This document shows positions 1 through 5,829 of a stretch of DNA of 9,068 nucleotides, in pieces. Both the position numbers and the translations under genes were made by a program. Numbering within the stretch: the stretch's first letter is position 1; the number at the start of each line of letters is the position of its first letter. The notes below the pieces were generated by a model. It saw nothing but the letters and a program-made list of their open reading frames with translations, had not been told where the DNA came from and did no database searches. Location of the stretch: positions 1 through 9,068 of the forward strand of contig CAJYKO010000431.1 of the NCBI GenBank assembly GCA_913775215.1. Direction: 5' to 3'. The stretch comes from an uncultured Devosia sp. (GTDB lineage: Bacteria > Pseudomonadota > Alphaproteobacteria > Rhizobiales > Devosiaceae).

Positions 1-21
1 GTCGAACGCAAGGCCGCATAA
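1..21 (+). CDS. 3' end of an upstream gene (partial, unidentified)
   Basis: The first bases read in frame as V-E-R-K-A-A followed by TAA at 19-21. Twenty bases later comes a strong intrinsic terminator in the same direction, which is what makes this short fragment believable as a real gene end. Six residues are too few to identify the product; the basic, alanine-rich tail fits many proteins. The other frames cannot be excluded from the window alone. Confidence 0.45.
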   Translation, partial: VERKAA

Positions 22-40
22 GTCTGGTCTTTTGGTTTGA

Positions 41-72
41 GGCCCGCGGCTTTGTCGCGGGCCTTTTTGTTT
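41..72 (+). terminator. Rho-independent terminator of the upstream gene
   Basis: A perfect 8-bp stem, GGCCCGCG (41-48) pairing with CGCGGGCC (56-63), closes a 7-nt loop and is followed at once by TTTTTGTTT (64-72). This is a textbook intrinsic terminator on the plus strand, placed 20 nt after the TAA at 19-21. It insulates the flavoprotein gene at 283 from upstream transcription, so that gene probably has its own promoter in 73-282. Confidence 0.9.
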
Positions 73-137
73 GGCCGTGGCTCGCCCACCAATACCCCAA
101 GCAAGGATCAGCTAGCGCGCTCGATTCAGACATATCT

Positions 138-170
138 GCGATGCTTGACATCACCATGGTGGTGCATCGC
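138..170. promoter_or_regulatory. Nested palindromes around a -35-like box (candidate operator)
   Basis: Within 73-282, the leader of the flavoprotein gene, GCGATGC (138-144) is mirrored by GCATCGC (164-170). The interval holds CTTGAC/TTGACA (144-150), matching the alphaproteobacterial housekeeping -35 consensus, and a perfect 10-bp palindrome CACCATGGTG (152-161). A dyad just behind a -35 box is where a repressor or MerR-type activator would bind. No convincing -10 box follows at the usual spacing (about 167-173), so the promoter reading is tentative. The outer arms could instead form an RNA hairpin. Confidence 0.3.
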
Positions 171-282
171 TTGTTTTGCGAGCAAGACCGCTTAAGCCGC
201 GAGATCGGCACCTTCACCCCTTGTGGGCGAGGCTGAGAGGGGGGTACGGAGGACGCAAGCGCTTTAAAGGATAACTGCAGCC

Positions 283-1473
283 ATGACCGATTTCGACATC
301 ATCATTCTTGGTGCAGGCGCGGCGGGGCTCATGGCAGGGATCGAGGCCGGAAAGCGCGGACGCCGTGTGCTGGTGGTTGATCATGCCCGTGACCCCGGCG
401 AAAAGATCCGCATCTCGGGCGGTGGGCGCTGCAATTTCACAAATGTAAACGCGACACATGTGCAGGGGCGCGAACGGTTTTTGAGCCAGAACCCGCGCTT
501 TGCCCTTTCTGCGCTCTCGCGCTACACGCCCGACATGTTCATCGAAAAGGTGAAAAAGCGCGGCATCGCCTTTCATGAGAAGACGCTGGGGCAGCTGTTT
601 TGCGATGGACCAGCCACGCAGATCGTTGCCATGCTGATCGACGAATTGCGCCAGGCTGGCGCAGCAATCTGGACGGGACGCACCGTGGGGTCGGTTGAAA
701 AGATCGATGCAGGTTTCCGGGTTCTCGTCGGCGATGGCTATGTCACCTCTGAAAGCCTGATCGTTGCGACAGGCGGCAAGTCGATCCCCAAGATGGGGGC
801 GACCGGTTTTGCCTATGCGCTGGCCAAGCAATTCGGGCTCAATGTCACCGATACGCGCCCGGCGCTGGTGCCGCTGACTTTTGAAGAGGGCAAGCTGGAA
901 GAGCTGCGCGAGCTGGCGGGCGTTTCGACTGACGCCATTGTCAGCACGGGCAAGACCAAATTCCGCGAAGCGCTGCTCTTCACCCATCGCGGGCTGTCGG
1001 GCCCGGCGATCCTACAAATCTCATCCTATTGGCGCGAGGGCGACAGCATTTCCGTCGATCTTCTGCCTGAGCAAGACGCGATGGCCCTGCTGCAGGCGGC
1101 GCGCAAGGAACAGCCGCGCAATCACGTGCAGACCGTTCTGGCTGGCCACTTGCCCAAGCGCCTCGCGCAGCTCCTCGGCGAGATGATCAACCAACCGGGC
1201 ATGATCGGGGATTTTTCCGACAAGAAGCTACAGCCTGTGGCCGATCAGGTGTCGCGCTGGACGCTGAAGCCGGTGGGCTCGGAAGGCTATCGCACGGCTG
1301 AGGTCACGCTTGGCGGCGTCGACACCACCGGGCTTGACGCCAAGACCATGATGGCGCGGACCGTGCCGGGACTATACTTCGTGGGCGAAGCAGTCGACGT
1401 CACCGGCTGGCTCGGCGGCTATAATTTTCAGTGGGCCTGGGCCTCTGGCTACGCCGCGGGGCAAGCGGCCTGA
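283..1473 (+). CDS. NAD(P)/FAD-dependent oxidoreductase, HI0933/BaiN family
   Basis: This 396-residue flavoprotein matches the length and hallmarks of the HI0933/YhiN/BaiN family, which binds FAD in a Rossmann fold. Visible motifs are the dinucleotide-binding GAGAAG at residues 10-15 with an acidic residue at the end of strand 2 (D33), the family signature SGGGRCNFTN at 45-54, and a C-terminal FAD-contact block GEAVDVTGWLGGYN at 368-381. The protein should be cytosolic; no signal peptide or membrane segment is seen. Relatives are known or proposed as oxidoreductases (BaiN in bile-acid dehydroxylation), but for most members, including this one, the substrate is unknown. The ATG at 283 is preceded by AAAGGA (266-271), an 11-nt spacing, and begins just before the Rossmann strand, so the start is well supported. 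It appears monocistronic: a terminator lies upstream and a palindromic repeat directly downstream. Confidence 0.93.
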   Translation: MTDFDIIILGAGAAGLMAGIEAGKRGRRVLVVDHARDPGEKIRISGGGRCNFTNVNATHVQGRERFLSQNPRFALSALSRYTPDMFIEKVKKRGIAFHEKTLGQLFCDGPATQIVAMLIDELRQAGAAIWTGRTVGSVEKIDAGFRVLVGDGYVTSESLIVATGGKSIPKMGATGFAYALAKQFGLNVTDTRPALVPLTFEEGKLEELRELAGVSTDAIVSTGKTKFREALLFTHRGLSGPAILQISSYWREGDSISVDLLPEQDAMALLQAARKEQPRNHVQTVLAGHLPKRLAQLLGEMINQPGMIGDFSDKKLQPVADQVSRWTLKPVGSEGYRTAEVTLGGVDTTGLDAKTMMARTVPGLYFVGEAVDVTGWLGGYNFQWAWASGYAAGQAA

Positions 1474-1474
1474 A

Positions 1475-1519
1475 GCATGTCTCCCGAAAATGGGCACCAG
1501 TTTCGGGATAAAGACATGC
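1475..1519. repeat. Rhizobial-type intergenic palindrome (RIME-like), first hairpin
   Basis: Starting one base after the flavoprotein stop codon, GCATGTC (1475-1481) plus TCCCGAAA (1482-1489) pairs with TTTCGGGA (1501-1508) and GACATGC (1513-1519). The stem has 15 bp, an 11-nt loop (1490-1500) and a 4-nt bulge, TAAA (1509-1512). Palindromes built from a GCATGTC arm and a CCCGAAAA core are a recurrent class of intergenic repeats in Rhizobiales, the RIME-type mosaic elements; I assign this from remembered consensus, not a search. It sits between convergent genes and may act as a terminator or mRNA 3' stabiliser, although neither side carries a good U-tract. Confidence 0.7.
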
Positions 1520-1534
1520 GGTAACTCAAAGAGC

Positions 1535-1576
1535 TAAAGCGCCAGGAGCGACCCTAAACAGTCGCGACGTGCTTTA
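1535..1576. repeat. Second nested inverted repeat, overlapping the deacylase stop codon
   Basis: TAAAGC (1535-1540) pairs with GCTTTA (1571-1576), and inside it GCGAC (1548-1552) pairs with GTCGC (1561-1565). The outer right arm includes the stop codon of the minus-strand PagL-like gene (1574-1576). The arrangement and wording (an AAAGCG-type arm, a GAGCGAC core and a GACGTGCTTTA end) resemble the second module of rhizobial mosaic repeats, so together with the hairpin at 1475-1519 it probably forms one composite element. It may help terminate transcription between the convergent genes. Confidence 0.5.
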
Positions 1577-2164
1577 AAACTTGTAGCCGAGGCGCACACC
1601 GAAATTGGAGAGGCCGTCGTTCTGCGAGCAATAGCCGTTGTTGGACGTGTGCTCGTAGGTAACGGTGGCGGTAGCGTTTTCCCCGATGCGGGCGCCGACG
1701 CCGAAGCGCTCATAAAAATTGAGGAAGCAGCCAAAATTCTTGCGGCCTGCCGCGGCGTTTTCCAGCGCGCCATTGTGCACGGCGCCGCCAAAAGTGCCTT
1801 CGAGATAAAACGGCGTATCAAAGACCGGCAATTGCCAGGTGAGGCCAGCGTGGAGAAGGCTGTCCTGGCCATCAAGATTGATGGTGGTGCCCACCTCGGG
1901 ACGCGGCGAACCGATCCAGCGGAACGCATCGATATCGGGCGAGGTGAAGAGCACGTCGAAGCTGATGTCCTCGACCTGGTTCAACCGCCACTCGTTCATG
2001 AGAAACGGCAGGGCGGCATGGTGAACGTCATGCGCATGGATACCAAAGCGCAATTCGTCGACCACCCCGGCCAGCGGATGGGGATCATAAAGGTTCTGGG
2101 AAAAGGCGGGCCCGGTCGAAAGGGCCAGCATACCGATCGCACCGAAAAAGAACTTACGCAGCAT
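1574..2164 (-). CDS. PagL-like lipid A 3-O-deacylase / acyloxyacyl hydrolase family outer-membrane protein
   Basis: The protein has 196 residues: a signal peptide (about 1-23, MLRK then a hydrophobic stretch ending A-F-S-Q), then alternating hydrophobic/polar strands with many aromatics, ending in Y-K-F with the C-terminal phenylalanine typical of outer-membrane beta barrels. Near the end, EHTSNN (171-176) carries the His-x-Ser pair (H172, S174) of the PagL active site, followed by NDGLSNFG (182-189). PagL removes the 3-O acyl chain of lipid A at the outer leaflet. The third catalytic residue of Pseudomonas PagL, a glutamate 14 residues after the His, appears here as S186, so activity is not assured. 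A GTG at 2200 would add 12 residues, but the ATG at 2164 gives a clean signal peptide, and a -35-like TTGACT (2211-2216, minus strand) would put the transcript start inside the longer version. Confidence 0.8.
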   Translation of the reverse strand: MLRKFFFGAIGMLALSTGPAFSQNLYDPHPLAGVVDELRFGIHAHDVHHAALPFLMNEWRLNQVEDISFDVLFTSPDIDAFRWIGSPRPEVGTTINLDGQDSLLHAGLTWQLPVFDTPFYLEGTFGGAVHNGALENAAAGRKNFGCFLNFYERFGVGARIGENATATVTYEHTSNNGYCSQNDGLSNFGVRLGYKF

Positions 2165-2347
2165 CACACCGATCTCGTTGTTCCCCAAGAAGCACCTCAC
2201 TAGCCCTAAAAGTCAATTCGGCTCCAGCCCGGAAGTGCAATTGCCGCGCCTGCGGCAGTAAAAGTGACCGGAAAGCCGCGATCAAGGGTTGAATTCGCGC
2301 GCCATCATCGTGATCTAACGATGATTGGTTTCAAACCGGATAATGTC
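2165..2347. other. Divergent intergenic region between the deacylase and monooxygenase genes
   Basis: These 183 bp should hold promoters for both flanking genes. On the minus strand TTGACT (2211-2216) is a -35 candidate for the deacylase, with only a poor -10 (GCTTCT, 2188-2193) 17 nt on. Other structure includes an 8-bp palindrome GCAATTGC (2237-2244) and a hairpin TGCCGC (2242-2247)/GCGGCA (2252-2257). The monooxygenase frame stays open upstream to a GTG at 2264, but that extension shows no family similarity that I recognise. Confidence 0.5.
2304..2325. promoter_or_regulatory. Inverted repeat upstream of the monooxygenase gene (candidate operator)
   Basis: ATCATCG (2304-2310) and CGATGAT (2319-2325) form a perfect 7-bp inverted repeat with an 8-bp spacer. 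It is centred about 33 nt upstream of the preferred start at 2348. The 22-bp two-half-site layout suits a dimeric regulator of TetR, GntR or similar type, but no regulator gene is present in the window to connect it with. It could also be chance. Confidence 0.35.
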
Positions 2348-3364
2348 ATGTCTGCTTCTTTCGCCCTTTCGCTCCAGGATCTCGCCCCCATCGCTCAAGG
2401 CAGTTCGACCACCGACGCCATGGCCGAGACGGTGAAGCTGGCGCAGGCGGCGGACGACTACGGCTATAACCGCCTCTGGTACGCCGAACACCATGGTATG
2501 CCCTCGATTGCCTCTTCGGTGCCGGAAATCCTGATCGGCAGCGCTGCCGCTGCGACCAACGGCCTTCGTGTCGGCTCGGGGGGCGTCATGCTGCTCAACC
2601 ACGCACCGCTCCGTATTGCCGAAGCCTATCGCACGCTCGAAGCGCTCCATCCCGGCCGCATCGATCTCGGGCTCGGCCGGGCGCCGGGCGGCGACGGCTA
2701 TGCCATGCGGGCGCTTCGCTCGGGTGGCGGCGAGGAATTTTCGCAATATCTTGCTGAACTCATGGCCTTCGACGAAGACAATTTCCCGCCTGATCATCCC
2801 TATTCGCGGGTGCCGGTTTCGCCGGGCGGTATTCGCCTGCCGCCAAAATGGCTCCTGGGTTCGTCGGGCGCGAGCGCGCAGGCGGCCGGCCAGATCGGCT
2901 TCGGCTATGCCTTTGCCGCGCATTTTTCGCACACGCCGGCAGCGCCGGCCTTTGCCGCCTATCGCGAGGCCTTCGTGCCGTCCGAAGATTTTGCAGAACC
3001 CAGGACGATTTTGTGTCTGTCGGTGATCGCTGCGCCGACCGAGGAAGAGGCCGAGTTTTTGGCGACCTCACAGGCCGTCAATTGGGCGCTCTTCGTGACC
3101 GGGGAACAGCGCAACCTGATGCCGCCGGAAGCGGCGACCCAGCGGATGAAATCGCTGACTCCGCAACAGCAACAGGTCATCGCCCATCAAGGTAGCCTCT
3201 GGATGGTCGGTAGCGCCGAGCGCATGGCCGAAGAAATCACGGCCAAGGCGGACGAAGCCGGAGCGGACGAAGTGATGATCACCACCACCATTCATTCCTA
3301 CGAACTGCGCCGTCGATCCTTTGAACTTTTGGCCAAGGCACTGGGTGTTTCGCCACGCGTTTGA
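2348..3364 (+). CDS. LLM class flavin-dependent oxidoreductase, YhbW/MsnO8-like
   Basis: The product is a cytosolic bacterial-luciferase-family TIM-barrel protein of 338 residues, expected to use reduced FMN and O2; the substrate is unknown. Near-diagnostic motifs of the YhbW-like branch are seen: LQDLAPIAQGSS (9-20), WYAEHH (44-49), GSGGVML (77-83), NHAPLRIAE (84-92) and PGRIDLGLGRAPG (102-114). The frame is open back to a GTG at 2264 and an ATG at 2321, but E. coli YhbW-type proteins begin a few residues before the strand ending in DLAP, and the ATG at 2348 has GGA (2338-2340) at 7 nt. The earlier starts lack a ribosome site, and the extra 28 residues are basic and unfolded-looking. The gene stands alone, with a hairpin at its stop codon. 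YhbW itself has no settled function, so none is inferred here. Confidence 0.9.
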   Translation: MSASFALSLQDLAPIAQGSSTTDAMAETVKLAQAADDYGYNRLWYAEHHGMPSIASSVPEILIGSAAAATNGLRVGSGGVMLLNHAPLRIAEAYRTLEALHPGRIDLGLGRAPGGDGYAMRALRSGGGEEFSQYLAELMAFDEDNFPPDHPYSRVPVSPGGIRLPPKWLLGSSGASAQAAGQIGFGYAFAAHFSHTPAAPAFAAYREAFVPSEDFAEPRTILCLSVIAAPTEEEAEFLATSQAVNWALFVTGEQRNLMPPEAATQRMKSLTPQQQQVIAHQGSLWMVGSAERMAEEITAKADEAGADEVMITTTIHSYELRRRSFELLAKALGVSPRV

Positions 3365-3395
3365 GGGCGTTTCGGGGTGACACCCCGCGCCCTTT
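3364..3395 (+). terminator. Two-part stem-loop after the monooxygenase gene (probable terminator)
   Basis: Beginning at the last base of the stop codon, AGGGCG (3364-3369) pairs with CGCCCT (3388-3393), and inside it GGGGTG (3374-3379) mirrors CACCCC (3381-3386). A tttc bulge (3370-3373) separates the helices. The structure is very GC-rich and correctly placed, but only TTT (3393-3395) follows, so termination may be partial or Rho-assisted. Confidence 0.55.
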
Positions 3396-3453
3396 ACGAT
3401 GTTTTACGTAACCTGTGACACACTGAGCCGATTCACTCTTCCGGAAGTTGTCC

Positions 3454-4704
3454 TTGAGCGCGGCAAGCATCGTTCTGGCAATCAATCTTTGCGTCGGGGG
3501 CATCTTCGTCTCGGCGTTTGGTTTCATTGCCGTTTATCGGCGCTCGGCCATGGGGGCTCGCTGGCAGGCTCTCGCCTATTCGATGACCTTCGTCATCGGC
3601 CTCCTTGAATATTCCATGCCCCACCAGACCAATGCACAAGCTGCCGCCTATGGCAGTTTTGCTGCGTTTCTAACCGCCATGCTGTTGTCTAATATTGGTC
3701 TTGCGCGGCATTATGAGGTCAGGGTGCCTTGGCTCTCGCTCGGCCTCTTGTTTGCGCTGGCGCTGGGGATCAATCTTTTTACGCTCGGCATGCCGCGGGA
3801 TTCGCTGGCGCGCGGGCTGATCTACCAGGCGCCCTATGCGCTGATGCATGTGATCGGCATCCAGATCATTCTGGCCAACAGATCGCGGCGCGTGCTGGAT
3901 CTGACGCTGGTTTCGCTCTTTGCGCTGAGCGCCCTAACGTTCCTGGGAAAGCCATTCCTTGCGCTCGCAATCGGTTCAGGTGGGTCGGCTCAGGGCTATC
4001 TCTCGAGCAATTATGCCGCCATTTCGCAGGCGAGCGGCGGCGTCTTGATCATCGCCACTGGGTTGCTCATTCTCCTGATCATGACCCGCGACGTCATCGC
4101 CGATATGACAACGCTTTCGGAAACCGATCCGCTTTCGGGTCTGCTCAATCGGCGCGGCTTTGACGAACAGGCCGACCGGGCGCGACTGATGGCGCAGCGG
4201 GCGGGAATGCCTGCGGTGGCGATCACCGCCGATATCGACCATTTCAAGCTGATCAATGACACCTATGGCCACGACCGCGGCGATCAGGTGATCGCCATGT
4301 TTGGCGCGCTCCTGAAAGAGAGTTTTGATCAGCGGGCCGTCGTTGCGAGGATGGGAGGCGAGGAATTTGCCGTGCTCTTGCCGGGAGCCGGGCTGACGGT
4401 CGCGCGGGGCGCCGCTGAAGCAACCAGACTTAGACTAAGAGATCTACCAAAAGAAATTCGCGGCACCGATAAGCGGATTACCTGCTCATTTGGCATTGCG
4501 GTGCTCGAAGACGGCGAAAGCCTTTCAAGCCTGCTGCGGCGCGCGGACATGGCCCTTTATGATGCCAAGGCCAAGGGGAGGGACAGGGTTTCTATCGCCC
4601 CTGCCCTCAACGTGGATTCGAGCGCACACCAGAGCACTGCGGGAGCAGAAAAACTCAGTTTAGCGCCGCACGCGGAACCAGTTCGCACTCGCCGTTCGGG
4701 GTAA
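3454..4704 (+). CDS. Seven-helix membrane diguanylate cyclase (GGDEF domain)
   Basis: The protein (416 residues) should make cyclic di-GMP from two GTP. About seven hydrophobic helices are visible at roughly 4-27, 39-55, 66-84, 92-112, 122-141, 148-174 and 193-211, forming a membrane sensor module that I do not assign to a named family. The GGDEF domain runs from about 220 to 385: DPLSGLLNRRGF (225-236), metal-binding D260/D262 in DIDHFK, NDTYGHDRGD (268-277) and an intact GGEEF signature (301-305). The inhibitory RxxD site that normally ends five residues before GGEEF is absent (D-Q-R-A there). No EAL domain is present. The start is a TTG: GGAAG (3443-3447) lies 6 nt before the TTG at 3454 but directly abuts the TTG at 3448, so 3454 is preferred. 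Codons 4426-4452 use AGA and CTA, unlike the rest. The last 50 bp overlap the convergent gene. Confidence 0.9.
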   Translation: MSAASIVLAINLCVGGIFVSAFGFIAVYRRSAMGARWQALAYSMTFVIGLLEYSMPHQTNAQAAAYGSFAAFLTAMLLSNIGLARHYEVRVPWLSLGLLFALALGINLFTLGMPRDSLARGLIYQAPYALMHVIGIQIILANRSRRVLDLTLVSLFALSALTFLGKPFLALAIGSGGSAQGYLSSNYAAISQASGGVLIIATGLLILLIMTRDVIADMTTLSETDPLSGLLNRRGFDEQADRARLMAQRAGMPAVAITADIDHFKLINDTYGHDRGDQVIAMFGALLKESFDQRAVVARMGGEEFAVLLPGAGLTVARGAAEATRLRLRDLPKEIRGTDKRITCSFGIAVLEDGESLSSLLRRADMALYDAKAKGRDRVSIAPALNVDSSAHQSTAGAEKLSLAPHAEPVRTRRSG

Positions 4705-4933
4705 TCTTGAGCGCCAGTTGCTGGCGGTCCAGTTCGGCGAACCAGGCTGTCCATGAGCAAGGGCTCATGCCGTCATCGACGCCAAGACCCTGGCTGCGGA
4801 CGAAGCGCAGCAAAAGCTTGGATTTTTCCTCGCCGAAACGGTTGCGGATACGGGCAATTGCCGGAATGCCATTGCGATCGCTGACCCAGCTTTGGATATC
4901 GCTGTGGCGCGTAAGAGTATGCGTATTGGACAT
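4655..4933 (-). CDS. Small conserved-type cytosolic protein of unknown function (92 aa)
   Basis: The gene encodes 92 residues with no signal peptide or membrane helix. The pattern is an early I-Q-S-W (13-16), then R-x-G-I-P-A (20-25), a central L-L-L-R-F segment (40-44), then S-W-T-A-W-F (60-65) and L-D-R-Q-Q-L-A-L-K-I (68-77). It resembles, from memory, a family of short alphaproteobacterial proteins with an R-x-G-x-P-A block and an S-W-x-x-F-F block, sometimes misannotated as glucan-branching enzyme. No function is known to me. Support is strong for its size: GGAGG (4940-4944 on this strand) lies 6 nt before the ATG. It follows the protease-like gene by 83 nt on the same strand, with a stem-loop between, so it may be a weakly expressed third operon member or independently transcribed. 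It ends inside the cyclase gene. Confidence 0.75.
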   Translation of the reverse strand: MSNTHTLTRHSDIQSWVSDRNGIPAIARIRNRFGEEKSKLLLRFVRSQGLGVDDGMSPCSWTAWFAELDRQQLALKITPNGECELVPRAALN

Positions 4934-4982
4934 AGTTGGCCTCCTCCACGAGGTCTGGGCGCATTGGCCCTTAGCTGCTGAA

Positions 4983-5004
4983 CGAAACCGATCCTCCATC
5001 GGTT
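4983..5004 (-). terminator. Stem-loop after the protease-like gene (terminator or attenuator)
   Basis: Read on the minus strand, AACCGAT and ATCGGTT (plus-strand 4998-5004 and 4986-4992) form a 7-bp stem around the 5-nt loop GGAGG, followed by TTTCGTT. It begins 12 nt after the stop codon of the ClpP-like gene. The stem is modest in GC and the T run is interrupted, so it may attenuate rather than block readthrough to the 92-aa gene. The loop holds a Shine-Dalgarno-like GGAGG with no start codon close enough to use it. Confidence 0.5.
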
Positions 5005-5016
5005 CCTGGCAGCGAT

Positions 5017-5829
5017 TCAATTCTGCTCGACTTGCGTGACGAGCTTTAGACGCTCCATCTCCTCCGTTGAAAAATAGTAGAGCCGGTCCGGCGGCGTATC
5101 GAGCGCGTGCAGCCACATCTCGGGGTCGACTCCGCTCTTGATGAGGTGCCGGGTGATCCGTGCTGTCGTGGCTTGCGCATCTGCCATCGCAACGCCCGCG
5201 ACAGCGACGGCATCGGCGGCGCCCTCGCCAAGGCTTGCCGCATAGATCTGGTGGACGCCGATGGCGGCATCGGGACTGGCGATGCGCTCGGCGCCGGATG
5301 CAAAGATGATGGGGCACGAGGAGGCACAGAGATGTCCGGCGGCGACCTTGGTCGCGAGGGCCTTCTTCTGGATGAGGGCGCCGATCTCCAGCGCGTCCAT
5401 CACCGAACCTCCGGGCGAATCGAGAACAACAGTCTTCACGTATTCGCCGCGCGCCGCAATCTCGTCGGCAAATCTTTGCGCGGAGCCGGGATCGATGCTG
5501 CCGGTCAGCTTGAGCTCGCCACCGGCCGATAGGGTAATGGCGAGCGGGGCTTCGAGGAGATCAGGCGCCGTGGTGATGGATGGCATTGGCCGGCCAGACG
5601 GATCGCCTTCTGTGGGCTGAGCGGGCGGAAGGATGGGCTCGAGCATCGGCAGCACTTCGGGCGGGGCATTGAGTGCCAATTCCCGAAAATCGACATAAAG
5701 GACGCTGGCCGTACCGATCAGCAGGGCAAAGAAGGCGGTGCGGATAATGGCGCCGTCGTCGATGGCAGCGAGCCGGGCAATGATGCCAGGGCTTGCTGAT
5801 TGGGCGCGGGCATTGGCATCGGTCTTCAT
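5017..5829 (-). CDS. Membrane-anchored ClpP-fold serine protease-like protein (COG3904-type)
   Basis: This 270-residue protein has a short cytoplasmic N terminus, one membrane helix (about 29-46), a proline-rich linker (about 56-90) and a ClpP/crotonase-fold domain to the C terminus, predicted to face the periplasm. Motifs follow the ClpP order: V-V-L-D-S-P-G-G-S-V (134-143), then G-H-L-C-A-S-S-C (165-172) with the nucleophile S170 or S171, and A-I-G-V-H-Q-I-Y (189-196) with H193, at a Ser-His spacing close to ClpP. The acidic third member may be D244 or D248 near the end. The domain matches predicted periplasmic ClpP-class proteins common in Alphaproteobacteria; substrates are unknown. C168 and C172 could form a periplasmic disulfide. 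The ATG overlaps the upstream gene's TGA (ATGA, 5826-5829) and has no clear ribosome site, implying translational coupling. Confidence 0.85.
   Translation of the reverse strand: MKTDANARAQSASPGIIARLAAIDDGAIIRTAFFALLIGTASVLYVDFRELALNAPPEVLPMLEPILPPAQPTEGDPSGRPMPSITTAPDLLEAPLAITLSAGGELKLTGSIDPGSAQRFADEIAARGEYVKTVVLDSPGGSVMDALEIGALIQKKALATKVAAGHLCASSCPIIFASGAERIASPDAAIGVHQIYAASLGEGAADAVAVAGVAMADAQATTARITRHLIKSGVDPEMWLHALDTPPDRLYYFSTEEMERLKLVTQVEQN

Noticed and set aside
214..282. CTGAGA-like segment (about 231-238, in GGCTGAGAGG) suggesting a TPP riboswitch upstream of the flavoprotein gene
   Set aside because: The other obligatory parts of the thi box, the ACCCTTTGAACCTGATCTGG-type block and its pairing partner, are absent, and the gene is not a thiamine gene.
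214..987. 257-codon open frame on the minus strand
   Set aside because: It lies antisense to the well-supported flavoprotein gene, has no family motif and is rich in Arg/His/Ala, as expected from the complement of a GC-biased coding frame.
1649..2203. 184-codon plus-strand frame opposite the PagL-like gene
   Set aside because: The minus-strand product has a signal peptide, an active-site motif and a barrel C terminus; the plus-strand translation has no recognisable feature.
2264..2347. N-terminal extension of the monooxygenase from GTG 2264
   Set aside because: There is no ribosome site, the 28 residues are basic and without family similarity, and known YhbW-like proteins begin near the 2348 ATG.
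4655..5317. Long 220-codon version of the small minus-strand gene
   Set aside because: The upstream part is out of frame with, and antisense-free inside, the ClpP-like gene and reads as Arg/His-rich junk; the ATG at 4933 with GGAGG at 6 nt marks the real start.
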